Origin: Incurvaria masculella
Lineage: Eukaryota > Arthropoda > Insecta > Lepidoptera > Incurvariidae
NCBI GenBank assembly: GCA_946894095.1
Contig: OX335651.1
Span: forward strand, 580,501-644,500
Reading direction: 5' to 3'
DNA length: 64,000 nt
Shown here piece by piece: positions 28,583 to 37,773 of this stretch. Below the pieces are notes generated by a model. It ran no database searches and was not told where the DNA came from. It saw nothing but the letters and a program-made list of their open reading frames with translations. The translations under genes and the position numbers were made by a program. The stretch's first letter is position 1. Each line of letters begins with the position of its first letter.

Positions 28583-29163
28583 TAGTACGAGAGCGGACCG
28601 TAGTCAACCCTACGTCATCGAGTAACAACATGGGACCCATTTGTGGTTGTGCGGATTAGAATAGGCTTCCTAAAAATACTAGGTTGCCTGACCCAAACCT
28701 GGAACGTTTTGTGCAGTAGGTAATATTAAATCACTTTTTTGGTAGAATTTAACGTCATCGAGTAACAACATGAGACCTAGCACAATCGGTAAAGGTCATC
28801 AAGAAAAGCTAAAAAAAAGTAGGTTGGCTCGTCCTACCCTGGCACGTTCTGAGGTTGGCCGGTTTTAAAATGTCGAAAAATAAAAAAAAATACGTCATCG
28901 AGTAACAAGATGACAATACCACCATTCGATAGTCCTATGAACATACTTCATAAAAAAATTAGGTTGGCTGCCCTCAGCCTGGCAGGTTTCCTACGCGGCC
29001 ATGTTGAACGTCGGATGCGCCCAGTTCTTATATTCATCAATTGTTAAATTAATATAATATAACAGTTTTGTGATATGTATATCTATAAACCGGTGATGTT
29101 TTTATTGATCTGAACTCACGTTGGATAGGTAAAAAAAAAACAAAATGAAATATTTGTGATATA
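28583..29163 (+). repeat. Left inverted arm with three 140-bp modules
   Basis: The motif ACGTCATCGAGTAACA (R at the last variable site) starts at 28612, 28752 and 28892, exactly 140 bp apart. Each is followed about 80 bp later by a second motif of the form TAGGTTGSCT...CCTGGMACGTT. The remainder of the arm is AT-rich to 29163. Confidence 0.9.
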
Positions 29164-29344
29164 TTGATAGTTTGCGTGCAATGGTTGCAAAAAAAATCAT
29201 TTCAACAAATATTTTTCTTCTGTCGCTCAAGATACAACTAAATACATCCAATAAATTGTAAATCTCGCATTAGAGCAACTCAAAATATTTTTACCACGCA
29301 ATAAGAAGTCTGTCACTTTTGAATCTGTTAAAGTCCATATGGGG

Positions 29345-30060
29345 CAGTATTATAGAACCTCTTAGAATTGTATTTAATATGGCACATTTCCAAACTTATT
29401 AAAAATTACTAGGGTAATACCATTGCTTAAAAAGGGATCTCATAATGATGTTGAAAATTATCGGCCTGTGTCCTTACATTCACAGTGTTATTAATTATAA
29501 TCAATTCGGATTTCGTAAGTGTAGGTCAACAGGAGATGCCATTGCCTTGATGTTAATATCTATTTTAACTTCTCTAGTTAAATCTATGAGCACCTACGGC
29601 ATTTTCTGTGATGTATCAAAAGCTTTTGACTGTGTAGATCACAAAATACTTCCAGGAAAACTAGAACACTTATGGTGTTAGGGAAAATAAATGAGGTATT
29701 TGTAAATTATATATATTAAATAGACAACAAAATTGTGAAGTAAACGGTACTAAGTCTGATGTAGAATCAATCACTATGGGTATACCGCAGGGTTCAGTTC
29801 TAAGACCGTGGTTTCATATGTTGTTATAAATGATATTTCAAGCTGCATCGCAACAGATAATGATATGATTTTATGTGCGGATGACAAATCATGAATTTAA
29901 AAAAATCGTATATCAGAACTACGGGAGTCCTTTATACAAGCTATGAACTCACTTAAATTATGGTGTGAAGCCAATAACCTACTTTTAAATGACAGTAAAA
30001 CGAGTTTAATGCACTGGGGACCCAAATACGTAATGTGAATTGTGATGTATTAAATACGGC
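29345..30060 (+). pseudogene. Degenerate LINE RT
   Basis: Broken frames preserve FGFRKCRSTGDAIALML, the GIFCDVSKAFDCVDHKIL block, GIPQGSV (about 29779) and CADD (about 29875) before several stops and frameshifts. The RT is of the Jockey/CR1 type. It is much older than the arms that enclose it. Confidence 0.7.
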
Positions 30061-30319
30061 AAATGATCTATCTTCAGCTATAACTAAAGAAATAACCTTA
30101 CTTGTGATACTTTTGGGGTTACCGTTGTCGTTAAATATATTTGAAAATTAATATGGCTTTTCACGCGGCGGGAGGAGACATTCGCCGACGTATCGAGCTG
30201 ATCGTTCAGTTGTCAAGGAGGTTGTCCGCCACGTTCATACGCAGCAGACGACTGACAACTAGGCTCGCCGTGGTCGTAAGTCATAGGTGTGGGTCGAGGT
30301 GGTAGCGGAAATGCGGTGA

Positions 30320-31060
30320 TAGTGCTTCTACGGTCTTCCTAAAATTCACAAAGACGGGAACCCCCTTAGACCAATAGTCAGCCAGATAAATGCTCCTACC
30401 TACCTCCTCGCTAAACATGTCGCCTCAATATTTCAACCCCTGTCTGGCAAGACGTCGTCCTACGTTAAAGATTCGGCCCATTTTGTGGAATTGTTGTCTA
30501 CAGTGAAGTTGGCATGCATGGATCTATTAGTGAGCTTTGACGTCGAGTCGCTGTATACACACGTACCAGTCCAAGAGTCCCTCGACATCATCAGAAACTT
30601 AGTCATCAGCAACGACATCGACACTGAGTGCGTCAAGCTCCTGCCATATTGTCTCACTACGACATACTTTCTGTGGCAAGGACAATACTACATCCAGCGA
30701 GAAGGTGTAGCAATGGGATCACCAGTGACACCAGTGGTGGCAAACCTTTTCATGGAACCGCTGGAACACCGCACATTGCAAACTTCACCTCTTAAGTCAA
30801 TGTTTTAGGTACGGTACGTGGATGACGTGATTTCAATCTGGTCACATGGTCGCCAATCACTCGACGCTTTCATCTCTCATCTTAATTAGGTTCACACAAA
30901 TTTAAAATATACAGTAGATTGTGAGAAGGTAGGCACTTTGGCGTTCTTAGAAGTACTTTTTGCTCGACGATTGGATGGAATCCTAAGCCACACAGTGTAC
31001 CGCAAGCCGACACACACAAATCGTTGTCTACAAGCTACTTCGCATCATGCTCATTTTGGT
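30320..31060 (+). pseudogene. Penelope-like element RT fragment
   Basis: One frame from 30329 reads YGLPKIHKDGNPLRPIVS, then FDVESLYTHVPVQESL, GVAMGSPVTPVVANLFME, YVDDVISIW, FLEVLFARRLDG and VYRKPTHTNRCLQATSHH. LPKIHK, AMGSP.SP..AN and VYRKPTHTxRYLxxxSHH are hallmarks of Penelope-like RT, distinct from LINE RT. Two in-frame TAG codons (30806-30808 and 30887-30889) make it a pseudogene. No GIY-YIG endonuclease is visible downstream, so the copy is a fragment. Confidence 0.85.
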
Positions 31061-31108
31061 GCATTTGTGTGGGTGCATTTGGAATCGGTCGCAAGAGCAT
31101 TGAGACTC

Positions 31109-31156
31109 AGAGCACAGCGGTTGTGTGACAAGTGTGTCACACAACCGCTGTGCTCT
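31109..31156. repeat. Perfect 22-bp-stem palindrome
   Basis: AGAGCACAGCGGTTGTGTGA (plus CA) at 31109-31130 is exactly reversed at 31135-31156, with a 4-nt spacer AGTG. It lies at the broken end of the Penelope-like fragment and just before the RTE fragment, so it may mark a rearrangement junction. Confidence 0.9.
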
Positions 31157-31179
31157 GTGTGTGTGTGAATATCTTCACC

Positions 31180-31835
31180 GAAATGGACCCTGTGCTTCGA
31201 GAACATGGGTACAATTTTCGCAATGTCGGTCAGTCAGTCAGCGTGTTTGCATCCACTGCTGGACATACGCCTCTCCAATCCTTCTCCAGTCCTCCCGGCC
31301 CTCAGCGGTACGGAAGCACTGCTTTCCGCCGACGCACTTGTCTCATCTTCCCACCTGGCGAGTGGTCTTCCCACACTCCGTTTGCCTGTTCACGGCCGCC
31401 AGTGTAGGACACGGTAACTCCAACGGTCGTCGTCTCTTCGGCTGACGTGACCAGCCCACTGCTATTTGAGCTTAGCCACGCGGTGTCCAATATCGACTAC
31501 TTTGGTACGTCGGCGGATTGCCTCTTTACGTACCATATCCCGTAGCGATATTCCCAGCATTGCACGCTCCATTGCTCGCTGGGCAACTTTTAACCTTTGG
31601 ACAACGGCGACCGTCAGAGTCCACGTTTCACACCCGTACGTCATGTCATAACCGGGAGGACGCACTGGTCATATGTTCGGGTCTTTAAATTTCTACGGAA
31701 GGTCAGACCTTAGAGCGAATTTAAGCTTTCCGAAGGCAGCCCAACCCAGTTGAATCCGTCGCTCAACCTCCAAAGACAGTCCTTGTATACGAAGCCGCAG
31801 GATTTGACCGAGATATACTTGTATTTATTTATTTG
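31180..31835 (-). pseudogene. RTE RT C-terminal fragment (reverse), part 1
   Basis: Minus strand: LGQILRLRIQGLSLEVERRI, FGKLKFALRSDL, TYGCETWTLTVAVVQRLKVA, QRAMERAMLGISLRDM and a diverged end. This is the C-terminal half of an RTE RT with stops and frameshifts. It continues at 33856-34140, on the far side of a LINE insertion. Confidence 0.78.
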
Positions 31836-33855
31836 TATTTATTTATTTATTTATTTATTTGACAAATACATACATTTTACATAACAGGAAACCAAGGCGT
31901 AAAATGTAGCAAACTTAATTTCAATATGGAAGAAAAAAAAAACAGACATTTAATTAACTATGGATGAGTTAACTTTCAAATAGCCTTCCAAAAATGTCGT
32001 GCACACTCTCTCAAACGTCCTTCTCAGATTTACAAACACATCACATTCAGGTGTTGACAGATGCATCGCATTGAACAGCCTCAGGACGAGACATATGGGC
32101 GACCAGTAGTGAGAGCGGGTGCGCGTCACGATCTCGGCAAACAAACGTGCGTTCCGCCGTCGAGCGTAACCATCAGGCACGTTCAGTGCTAGTACCAGCT
32201 GTAGTAAAGCTTGCGAATCAACTTTCCCAATCAGAATTTTGAAACCAAACAGCATTAATGCCCGGGATCTCCGAAGTTCAAGTGAGTTGAAGCCCAGAAT
32301 CCCGAGTAAAAATGCTGTTGGGTACATATAAGGGTAATACCCGTTTATCTGAGTATATAAAAATCTCAGGAACCTTTTTTGAATTTTCTCCAGCATGAGA
32401 ATATAGTGATCCTCATGTGGAGACCAGACAATTGCCCCCGCTTCTAGCTTAGATCTGACAAGCGTATTAAACAATAATTTTAGTGCGATCGGATCCTTAA
32501 ACTCTTTGGCATTTCGCAGTACGAAACCCAGCTTGCCAAATGAGGCTTTTGTTAATGCTCGTATGTGAGGATTGAAGGTGAGGTGTGCATCAAAAACAAC
32601 ACCGAGGTCTTTAACTTCTGTCGCCCTGGGAATTCCTTTAGCACCCAGGCGGTAGTCGTGCATCAGTGGTGTGAGTGAGCGAGTGTATGATGCTACTATA
32701 CACTTTTCAGGATTAAAAGCTAGTTTGTTTGTGATGCTCCACTGATACACTACATCAAGAGTACGTTGAATAACCTCGCAATCAGCTTCATCCTTAATAC
32801 GTAAGAATAGCTTCAAATCATCAGCATATAGAAGACAGGACACCAAGCTTGTCAACCCTACAATGTCATCAATCATTATATTAAAGAGGAGACTAGACAG
32901 GACTGAACCCTGACTTACTCCTGATCGGGTATTATAAGGTTCAGATTCGTAGCACCCGTACCTTACATACTGGCGCCGATCTCGTAGGTATTCAGCGAAT
33001 AATACTAGAAGCTTAGGTGTGAAACCTGCCGTACTGAGTTTATGGAGTAGAATATCGTTATCAACTCTGTCGAATGCTTTTCGGAAGTCCAAGTACACCA
33101 CATCTACTTGTGTATTTTTGTCCAGACTCTCAGAAATATAATGACTGATGACTAGCAAGTTTGATTCGACAGAGCGCTTTCGTGTAAATCCATGCTGTTC
33201 CTGTGACATGTAGGGTGCAGTGCCCTCATAAATGTAACTGTGTAAAATCGATTCAAAAATCTTGGCAGCAGCTGAGAGCACTGCTACCGGTCTATAGTTC
33301 TCCGCATTTGATTTGTCGCTACCCTTAGGTATCGGAGTTACTCGTGTCACTTTCCATTGCTGTGGATATACACCCGACTCGAGAGCTAGGTTGAATATAT
33401 GGAGGAGAGGAACACTTACAAAATCGGAAGATCCTTTCAACACATAGCCAGGAATACCATCAGGACCTATCGCACTACGTGACTTGAGTTGTCTGAGAGC
33501 GAGACAGACATCCGCACTCGTGATAGTAGCTATATTGACATAGCGACTACCGCCCGCGTCTCCACCCGCACCCGTCCCTGCCCGCTGCGCGACAACCGGG
33601 TCCAGTATTGGAATGTTCGGTAAGAATACGGATTGAAAGAAATTTGCAAAGGCTTGAGCGGCAGCCGGACCTCGGTGAGGTACGCCCTGCTGAGATATAC
33701 ACGGTTCAAAACCACCTTTAGAATGTAAGCTACGCACATACCCCCAGAATGTCTGTGAGTTTTTTTGAAGCTTTAATTCTGCAGATCTAGTGTACTCTGT
33801 ACGTAACATAGCCATTTTAACTTTTATTTGACCTCGCAAAGCACTAAAATTTTCG
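31836..33855 (-). mobile_element. 5'-truncated LINE inserted in the RTE copy
   Basis: The insertion splits the RTE frame between ...EEYV (33856 side) and YLGQI (31830 side). It ends, in its own orientation, with an (AAATA)n tail (31830-31900 region on the minus strand). The host gap is only a few bases, consistent with a short target duplication around AGTA. Because its ORF is open while the RTE is broken, it is the younger of the two. Confidence 0.78.
31950..33839 (-). CDS. LINE ORF2, RT and C-terminal region, open but 5'-truncated
   Basis: About 629 codons with no stop; the frame runs in from the truncation point, with a TTG at 33839 and the first ATG about eight codons later. RT motifs: SRSAIGPDGIPGYVL, YRPVAVLSAAAKIFESI, HGFTRKRSVESNLL, VVYLDFRKAFDRVD, SGVSQGSVLSSLLFN and LLYADDLKLF (YADD at about 337-340), then the long C-terminal region of CR1/Jockey-type elements. 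The endonuclease domain is absent because of truncation, so no protein of full function could be made. The clade is uncertain. Confidence 0.88.
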   Translation of the reverse strand: MRGQIKVKMAMLRTEYTRSAELKLQKNSQTFWGYVRSLHSKGGFEPCISQQGVPHRGPAAAQAFANFFQSVFLPNIPILDPVVAQRAGTGAGGDAGGSRYVNIATITSADVCLALRQLKSRSAIGPDGIPGYVLKGSSDFVSVPLLHIFNLALESGVYPQQWKVTRVTPIPKGSDKSNAENYRPVAVLSAAAKIFESILHSYIYEGTAPYMSQEQHGFTRKRSVESNLLVISHYISESLDKNTQVDVVYLDFRKAFDRVDNDILLHKLSTAGFTPKLLVLFAEYLRDRRQYVRYGCYESEPYNTRSGVSQGSVLSSLLFNIMIDDIVGLTSLVSCLLYADDLKLFLRIKDEADCEVIQRTLDVVYQWSITNKLAFNPEKCIVASYTRSLTPLMHDYRLGAKGIPRATEVKDLGVVFDAHLTFNPHIRALTKASFGKLGFVLRNAKEFKDPIALKLLFNTLVRSKLEAGAIVWSPHEDHYILMLEKIQKRFLRFLYTQINGYYPYMYPTAFLLGILGFNSLELRRSRALMLFGFKILIGKVDSQALLQLVLALNVPDGYARRRNARLFAEIVTRTRSHYWSPICLVLRLFNAMHLSTPECDVFVNLRRTFERVCTTFLEGYLKVNSSIVN

Positions 33856-34140
33856 TAAAAACGTACTCTTCAACCTGTTCGATCACTTCTACGTCGATAA
33901 CGATTTGTCCTCCCGTCATACCCTCAGTCGCCATGACCATGGGTTTATCCCGGTTCATCTTCAGACCTACCTTTATCGATGCTTTATAAAGGTCTTCCAG
34001 CATGGTTTAAAGCTGAACTCGGGAATTTTACAGAAGAACAATGTGATCGGCGTAGCGAAGATGACTGAGGAAAATATTCACTAACGTTGATACCCATGTT
34101 TTCCCATTCAAGCGTCTTGAACACATATTCCGATGCGTTT
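33856..34140 (-). pseudogene. RTE RT fragment (reverse), part 2
   Basis: Minus strand carries EYVFKTLEWENMGINV, a disrupted FADDIV region and KVGLKMNRDKPMVMATEGMT, running to VEVIEQVEEYV where the LINE insertion starts. It is the palm/thumb part of the same RTE copy as 31180-31835. Confidence 0.72.
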
Positions 34141-34174
34141 GTGATGAGGTTGGGTTAGAAAATGTGGGTGAGAA

Positions 34175-35010
34175 AGTAACGTAAATATAAGATATAAAAA
34201 CAGACTAAATGGAATTATCGATAACTCTGTATCACGATTATTTGAAACCGATTACGGAGTACCTCAAGGCTCAATCATGGCACCATTGCTGTTTATTATT
34301 TTTATTAATGACATTGCAAAAGACGCTATGCTAGTACTTCTCGCGAAAACCATAGTAATTTACGCTGACGACGCAAATGTAATTGTTACTGATAAAAGTA
34401 TTGAAACACTCCTTACAAAAACAACAAAAATAATTGAGGAGTTGGGTAAATGGTTCGCAGCAAATGGGTTAATGTTAAATAGTGCTTAAACACACTGTGT
34501 ACATTTTAAGATGAAAAATATTAAACATGAAGTGAATGATGAGATGTTTATCGAATATAACGGTGAAGTCATAACGTTTGCAACATCTACTATATTCTTA
34601 GGCTTCAAGTTGGATCAAAAGTTACGATGGGACAAACACATTCAACATGTTTGTGATAAATTAACAAAAGCTTGTTATTGCCTCAGAACCCTGTCTAAAT
34701 GCTGTGACTTGAATACCCTGAAGAGTGCCTACTTCGGTTATTTATACTCTGTCATGACCTATGGCATTGAGTTCTGGGGTTCTTCACTGGAAGCGGTTTC
34801 AGTATTTAGACTACAAAAGAAAGCAATTCGGATAATTACACACTCTAAATGGGACGCACTTGTTTGCACGCCTTTGTTTAAAAACCTAAAATTGCATACT
34901 ATGTATGATGTGTACGTACAAAGAACTATTTTTTATGTGAGAAATTATCCGGAATCATATAATAATTTTAAACACGGATATTCGACGAGAAATAAAAATG
35001 TGATCCAGCC
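34175..35010 (+). pseudogene. Jockey/CR1-like RT fragment with one stop
   Basis: Reads YGVPQGSIMAPLLFIIFIND, VIYADDANVIV, then after a TAA at 34487-34489 the same frame continues: FLGFKLDQKLRWDKHIQHVC, GYLYSVMTYGIEFWGSS and LQKKAIRIITHSKW. About 270 residues of RT palm and C-terminus. The 5' part and the 3' end are missing; at about 35010 it joins an RTE fragment. Confidence 0.8.
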
Positions 35011-35019
35011 AGCTGAAAA

Positions 35020-35870
35020 ATGGGCTGTCGAAAACTCCCTCCTGAGGTGTAGAATCGACCACCGCTACATCGAGGTACTCCGAAATCTGTATCGGTCCGC
35101 GACGATGACTGTGAGGCTTCATTAAAATACCCAACCCATCCCTCTTGCTAAAGGCGTTAGGCAGGGGGATGTGATCTCACCCAAGCTCTTCACAAGCGCA
35201 TCGGAATATGTGTTCAAGACGCTTGAATGGGACAACATGGGTATCAACGTTAATTAATATTTTCCTCAGTCATCTTCGCTTCGCCGATCACATTGTTCTT
35301 GTGTCAAATTCCCGAGTTCAGCTTCAAACAATGCTGGAAGACCTTTATAAAGATAAGTAGTAGAAAGATAGGTAGGTCTGAAGATGAACCGGGATAAAAT
35401 CAAGGTCATGGCGACTGAGGGTATGACGGGAGGACAAATTGTTATCTCGGTCAAATCCTGCGGCTTGGTATACAAAGACTGTCTTTGGAGGCTAAGCGAC
35501 GGATTCAACTGGGTTGGGCTGCCTTCGGAAAGCTTAAATTCGCTCTGAGGTCTGACCTTTCGCAAAATTTAAAGACCCGAACATATGACCAGTGCGTCCT
35601 CCCAGTTATGAGTGGGCTGGTCACGTCAGCCGACGAGATGACGACCGTTAGAGTAACCGTGTCCTACACTGGCGGCCGTGGACAGGCAAACGGAGTGTGG
35701 GAAAACCACCCACCAGGTGGAAAGACGGCATCAAGTGCGTCGGGGAAAGCAGTGGGTCCGTACCGCTGAGGGCCGGTAGGACTGGAGAAGGATTGGAGAG
35801 GCGTATGTCCCACAGTGGTCGCAAACACGCTGACGGATTGACTGACTGTTCTCAAACCATTGTACTCTTA
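35020..35870 (+). pseudogene. RTE RT fragment (forward)
   Basis: Begins LRCRIDHRYIEVLRNLYRSA, then GVRQGDVISPKLF, EYVFKTLEWDNMGINV, a broken FADDIVL, and from 35440 the same C-terminal pieces as 31180-31835 but on the other strand. Compared with that copy it lacks the VEVIEQVEEYV segment and about 190 bp of the thumb (LPVMS joins GLVTSADE). The two RTE copies therefore form a broken inverted pair inside the fold-back element. Confidence 0.78.
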
Positions 35871-36024
35871 TTTTTTTGTAGGTGGTAGCATTTAAAGGTT
35901 TAATATTATGTCGTTTTTTTTGCTGTAAGAATAATAACTCATCAGAAGGACTAAATCGTACACAGGTTTTAAAATGTTTTCTTGTTGCCACTGGAGTGTG
36001 CATCGCTTTAAGGTCCTTTCTTCA

Positions 36025-36770
36025 ACCCCTGTCAGCCCATGCCTACGAGATTAGAGGCGCACGCTTTACATTCGGCGACGGAGCTCCTCATTACATAATT
36101 CAAATTTGATTGAATGTAAACCTAATGTAATGAAGAATTTTAATAGTCATAATAAAATAAATCGCCACAAAGTTACTATTCTTTTATTCACAGGACTTTA
36201 GGTTAAATATTCATGGTTATTTCCATCCTTTAAACATATAAATGTATATGTTTTCTATAACTAATACATAAATATTTTTACAGAGCTTTTCAGGTATTAT
36301 TTAAACTATACCTACGACTTAAGAGCTGTTAATTTAAAATTCCGCTTCGGTTTGGATACATTGCAACTTTGTTACGATAAATTAAAAGAGATACGTAAAT
36401 AAAGAAAAGAGAGTGACGCCAAAGCTTACTAAACTTCCTTAATATGTGAGTGACGATGTGGACATGTACTTTTGTATAGACCCGGCAACGTTGCGTATAT
36501 ATTTATAGAAAACATATACATTGAAATGTTTAAAGAATGGAAATATACTCTAGAATATTTACCCTAAATTCATGTGAATTAAAGAATAGTAACTTTGAGA
36601 TACTTCACTTATGGGTTTAAGTTTTGTGGCGATTTATTTTATTATGACTATTAAAAAATCTTCATTACGTTATGTTTACATACAATCTGATTAAAATTTT
36701 GTAATAACGAGGCCCGTGGCAGAATTTAAAGCGTGCGCCTCTAATGCCGTAGGCATGGGCTGACTGGAGT
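36025..36770. repeat. Inner inverted repeat with ~240-bp arms
   Basis: Left arm about 36025-36265, right arm about 36497-36770 in reverse: CAGCCCATGCCTACG / CGTAGGCATGGGCTG at the outer ends, ATAAAATAAATCGCCACAAA in the middle, TGTATATGTTTTCTATA at the inner ends. The right arm has about 25 bp extra. The spacer is ~230 bp, AT-rich, with no coding. Confidence 0.8.
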
Positions 36771-36952
36771 TGCGATTCCCTACGTTGAATGATCCATACG
36801 GTAGATTCCGAAAGCATATGTATATGAAACTTCCGGTTTTTACTCTTCAAGTATGCGGAACTATGTGCATCATAACCTAAAGTTAACTTGAGTTAAACTT
36901 AGTTAATAATTAGATACGACAATGCCCTAATATCACGTAATCAATCAGTACC

Positions 36953-37532
36953 TATATCACAAATATTTCATTTTGGTTTTTTTTACCCTATTCAAGATGA
37001 GTTCTGATCAATAAAAACATCACTGTTTATAGATAGACATATCACAAAACTGTTATATTATATTAATTTAACAATTGATGAATATAAGAACTGGGCGCAT
37101 CCGACGTTCAACATGGCCGCGTAGGAAACGTGCCAGGCTGAGGGCAGCCAACCTAATTTTTTTATGAAGTATGTTCATAAGACTATCGAATGGTGGTATT
37201 GTCATCTTGTTACTCGATGACGTATTTTTTTTTATTTTTTGACATTTTAAAACCGGCCAACCTCAGAACGTGCCAGGGTAGGACGAGCCAACCTACTTTT
37301 TTTTAGCTTTTCTTGATGACCTTTACCGATTGTGCTAGGTCTCATGTTGTTACTCGATGACGTTAAATTCTACCAAAAAAGTGATTTAATATTACCTACT
37401 GCACAAAACGTTCCAGGTTTGGGTCAGGCAACCTAGTATTTTTAGGAAGCCTATTCTAATCCGCACAACCACAAATGGGTCCCATGGTGTTACTCGATGA
37501 CGTAGGGTTGACGACGGTCCGCTCTCGTACTA
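36953..37532 (-). repeat. Right inverted arm of the fold-back element
   Basis: Reverse complement of the left arm, with the three ATCGAGTAAC modules in reverse (GTTACTCGATGACGT at about 37207, 37349 and 37489). Most differences from the left arm fall at the inner AT-rich end. Confidence 0.9.
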
Positions 37533-37770
37533 TGGCGTTGTTGGCGTGTCGTGCGTGCGCCGCTTCCCCCGCGCCCGCGCCCCCGTGTCTCTTCCTTCCG
37601 CTGCCGCCCCCGCGGCCGAACTCGCCGTCAACAAACAATATGCTCCGACCGATCCGATAGGCCGCAGCGTTGACCTTACCGCGAGCCATCCGTCCGGTGC
37701 AGTCGTATCGAATGTTGTGGCCGTGATGGGTTATTAGATTGACCCGAAACCGCCGCACTCCAAATTGTAC
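37533..37770 (+). repeat. P repeat, copy 1, right part
   Basis: TGG plus 235 bp (CGTTGTTGGCGTGTCGTGCG ... CCGCACTCCAAATTGTAC) identical to 39541-39778. A GC-rich part (CCCGCGCCCGCGCCCCCG) lies near its start. Three bases (CTG) separate it from P copy 2. Confidence 0.92.
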
Positions 37771-37773
37771 CTG

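Larger units (their letters stand above)
28583..37532. mobile_element. 8950-bp fold-back element with long inverted arms
   Basis: The left arm 28583-29163 and right arm 36953-37532 are reverse complements at about 98% (roughly a dozen differences). Tips read TAGTACGAGAGCGGACCG. The element is flanked by TGG at 28580-28582 and 37533-37535; the empty site, with one TGG, is preserved at 39541-39543 in P copy 2. Between the arms are retroelement fragments (degenerate LINE, Penelope-like RT, two RTE pieces, an intact LINE ORF2, a Jockey-like pseudogene) and an inner inverted repeat. I find no transposase. A 3-bp duplication with long arms fits several DNA transposon groups (Harbinger, CMC, Zator, Academ), and I cannot choose between them. 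Confidence 0.88.
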
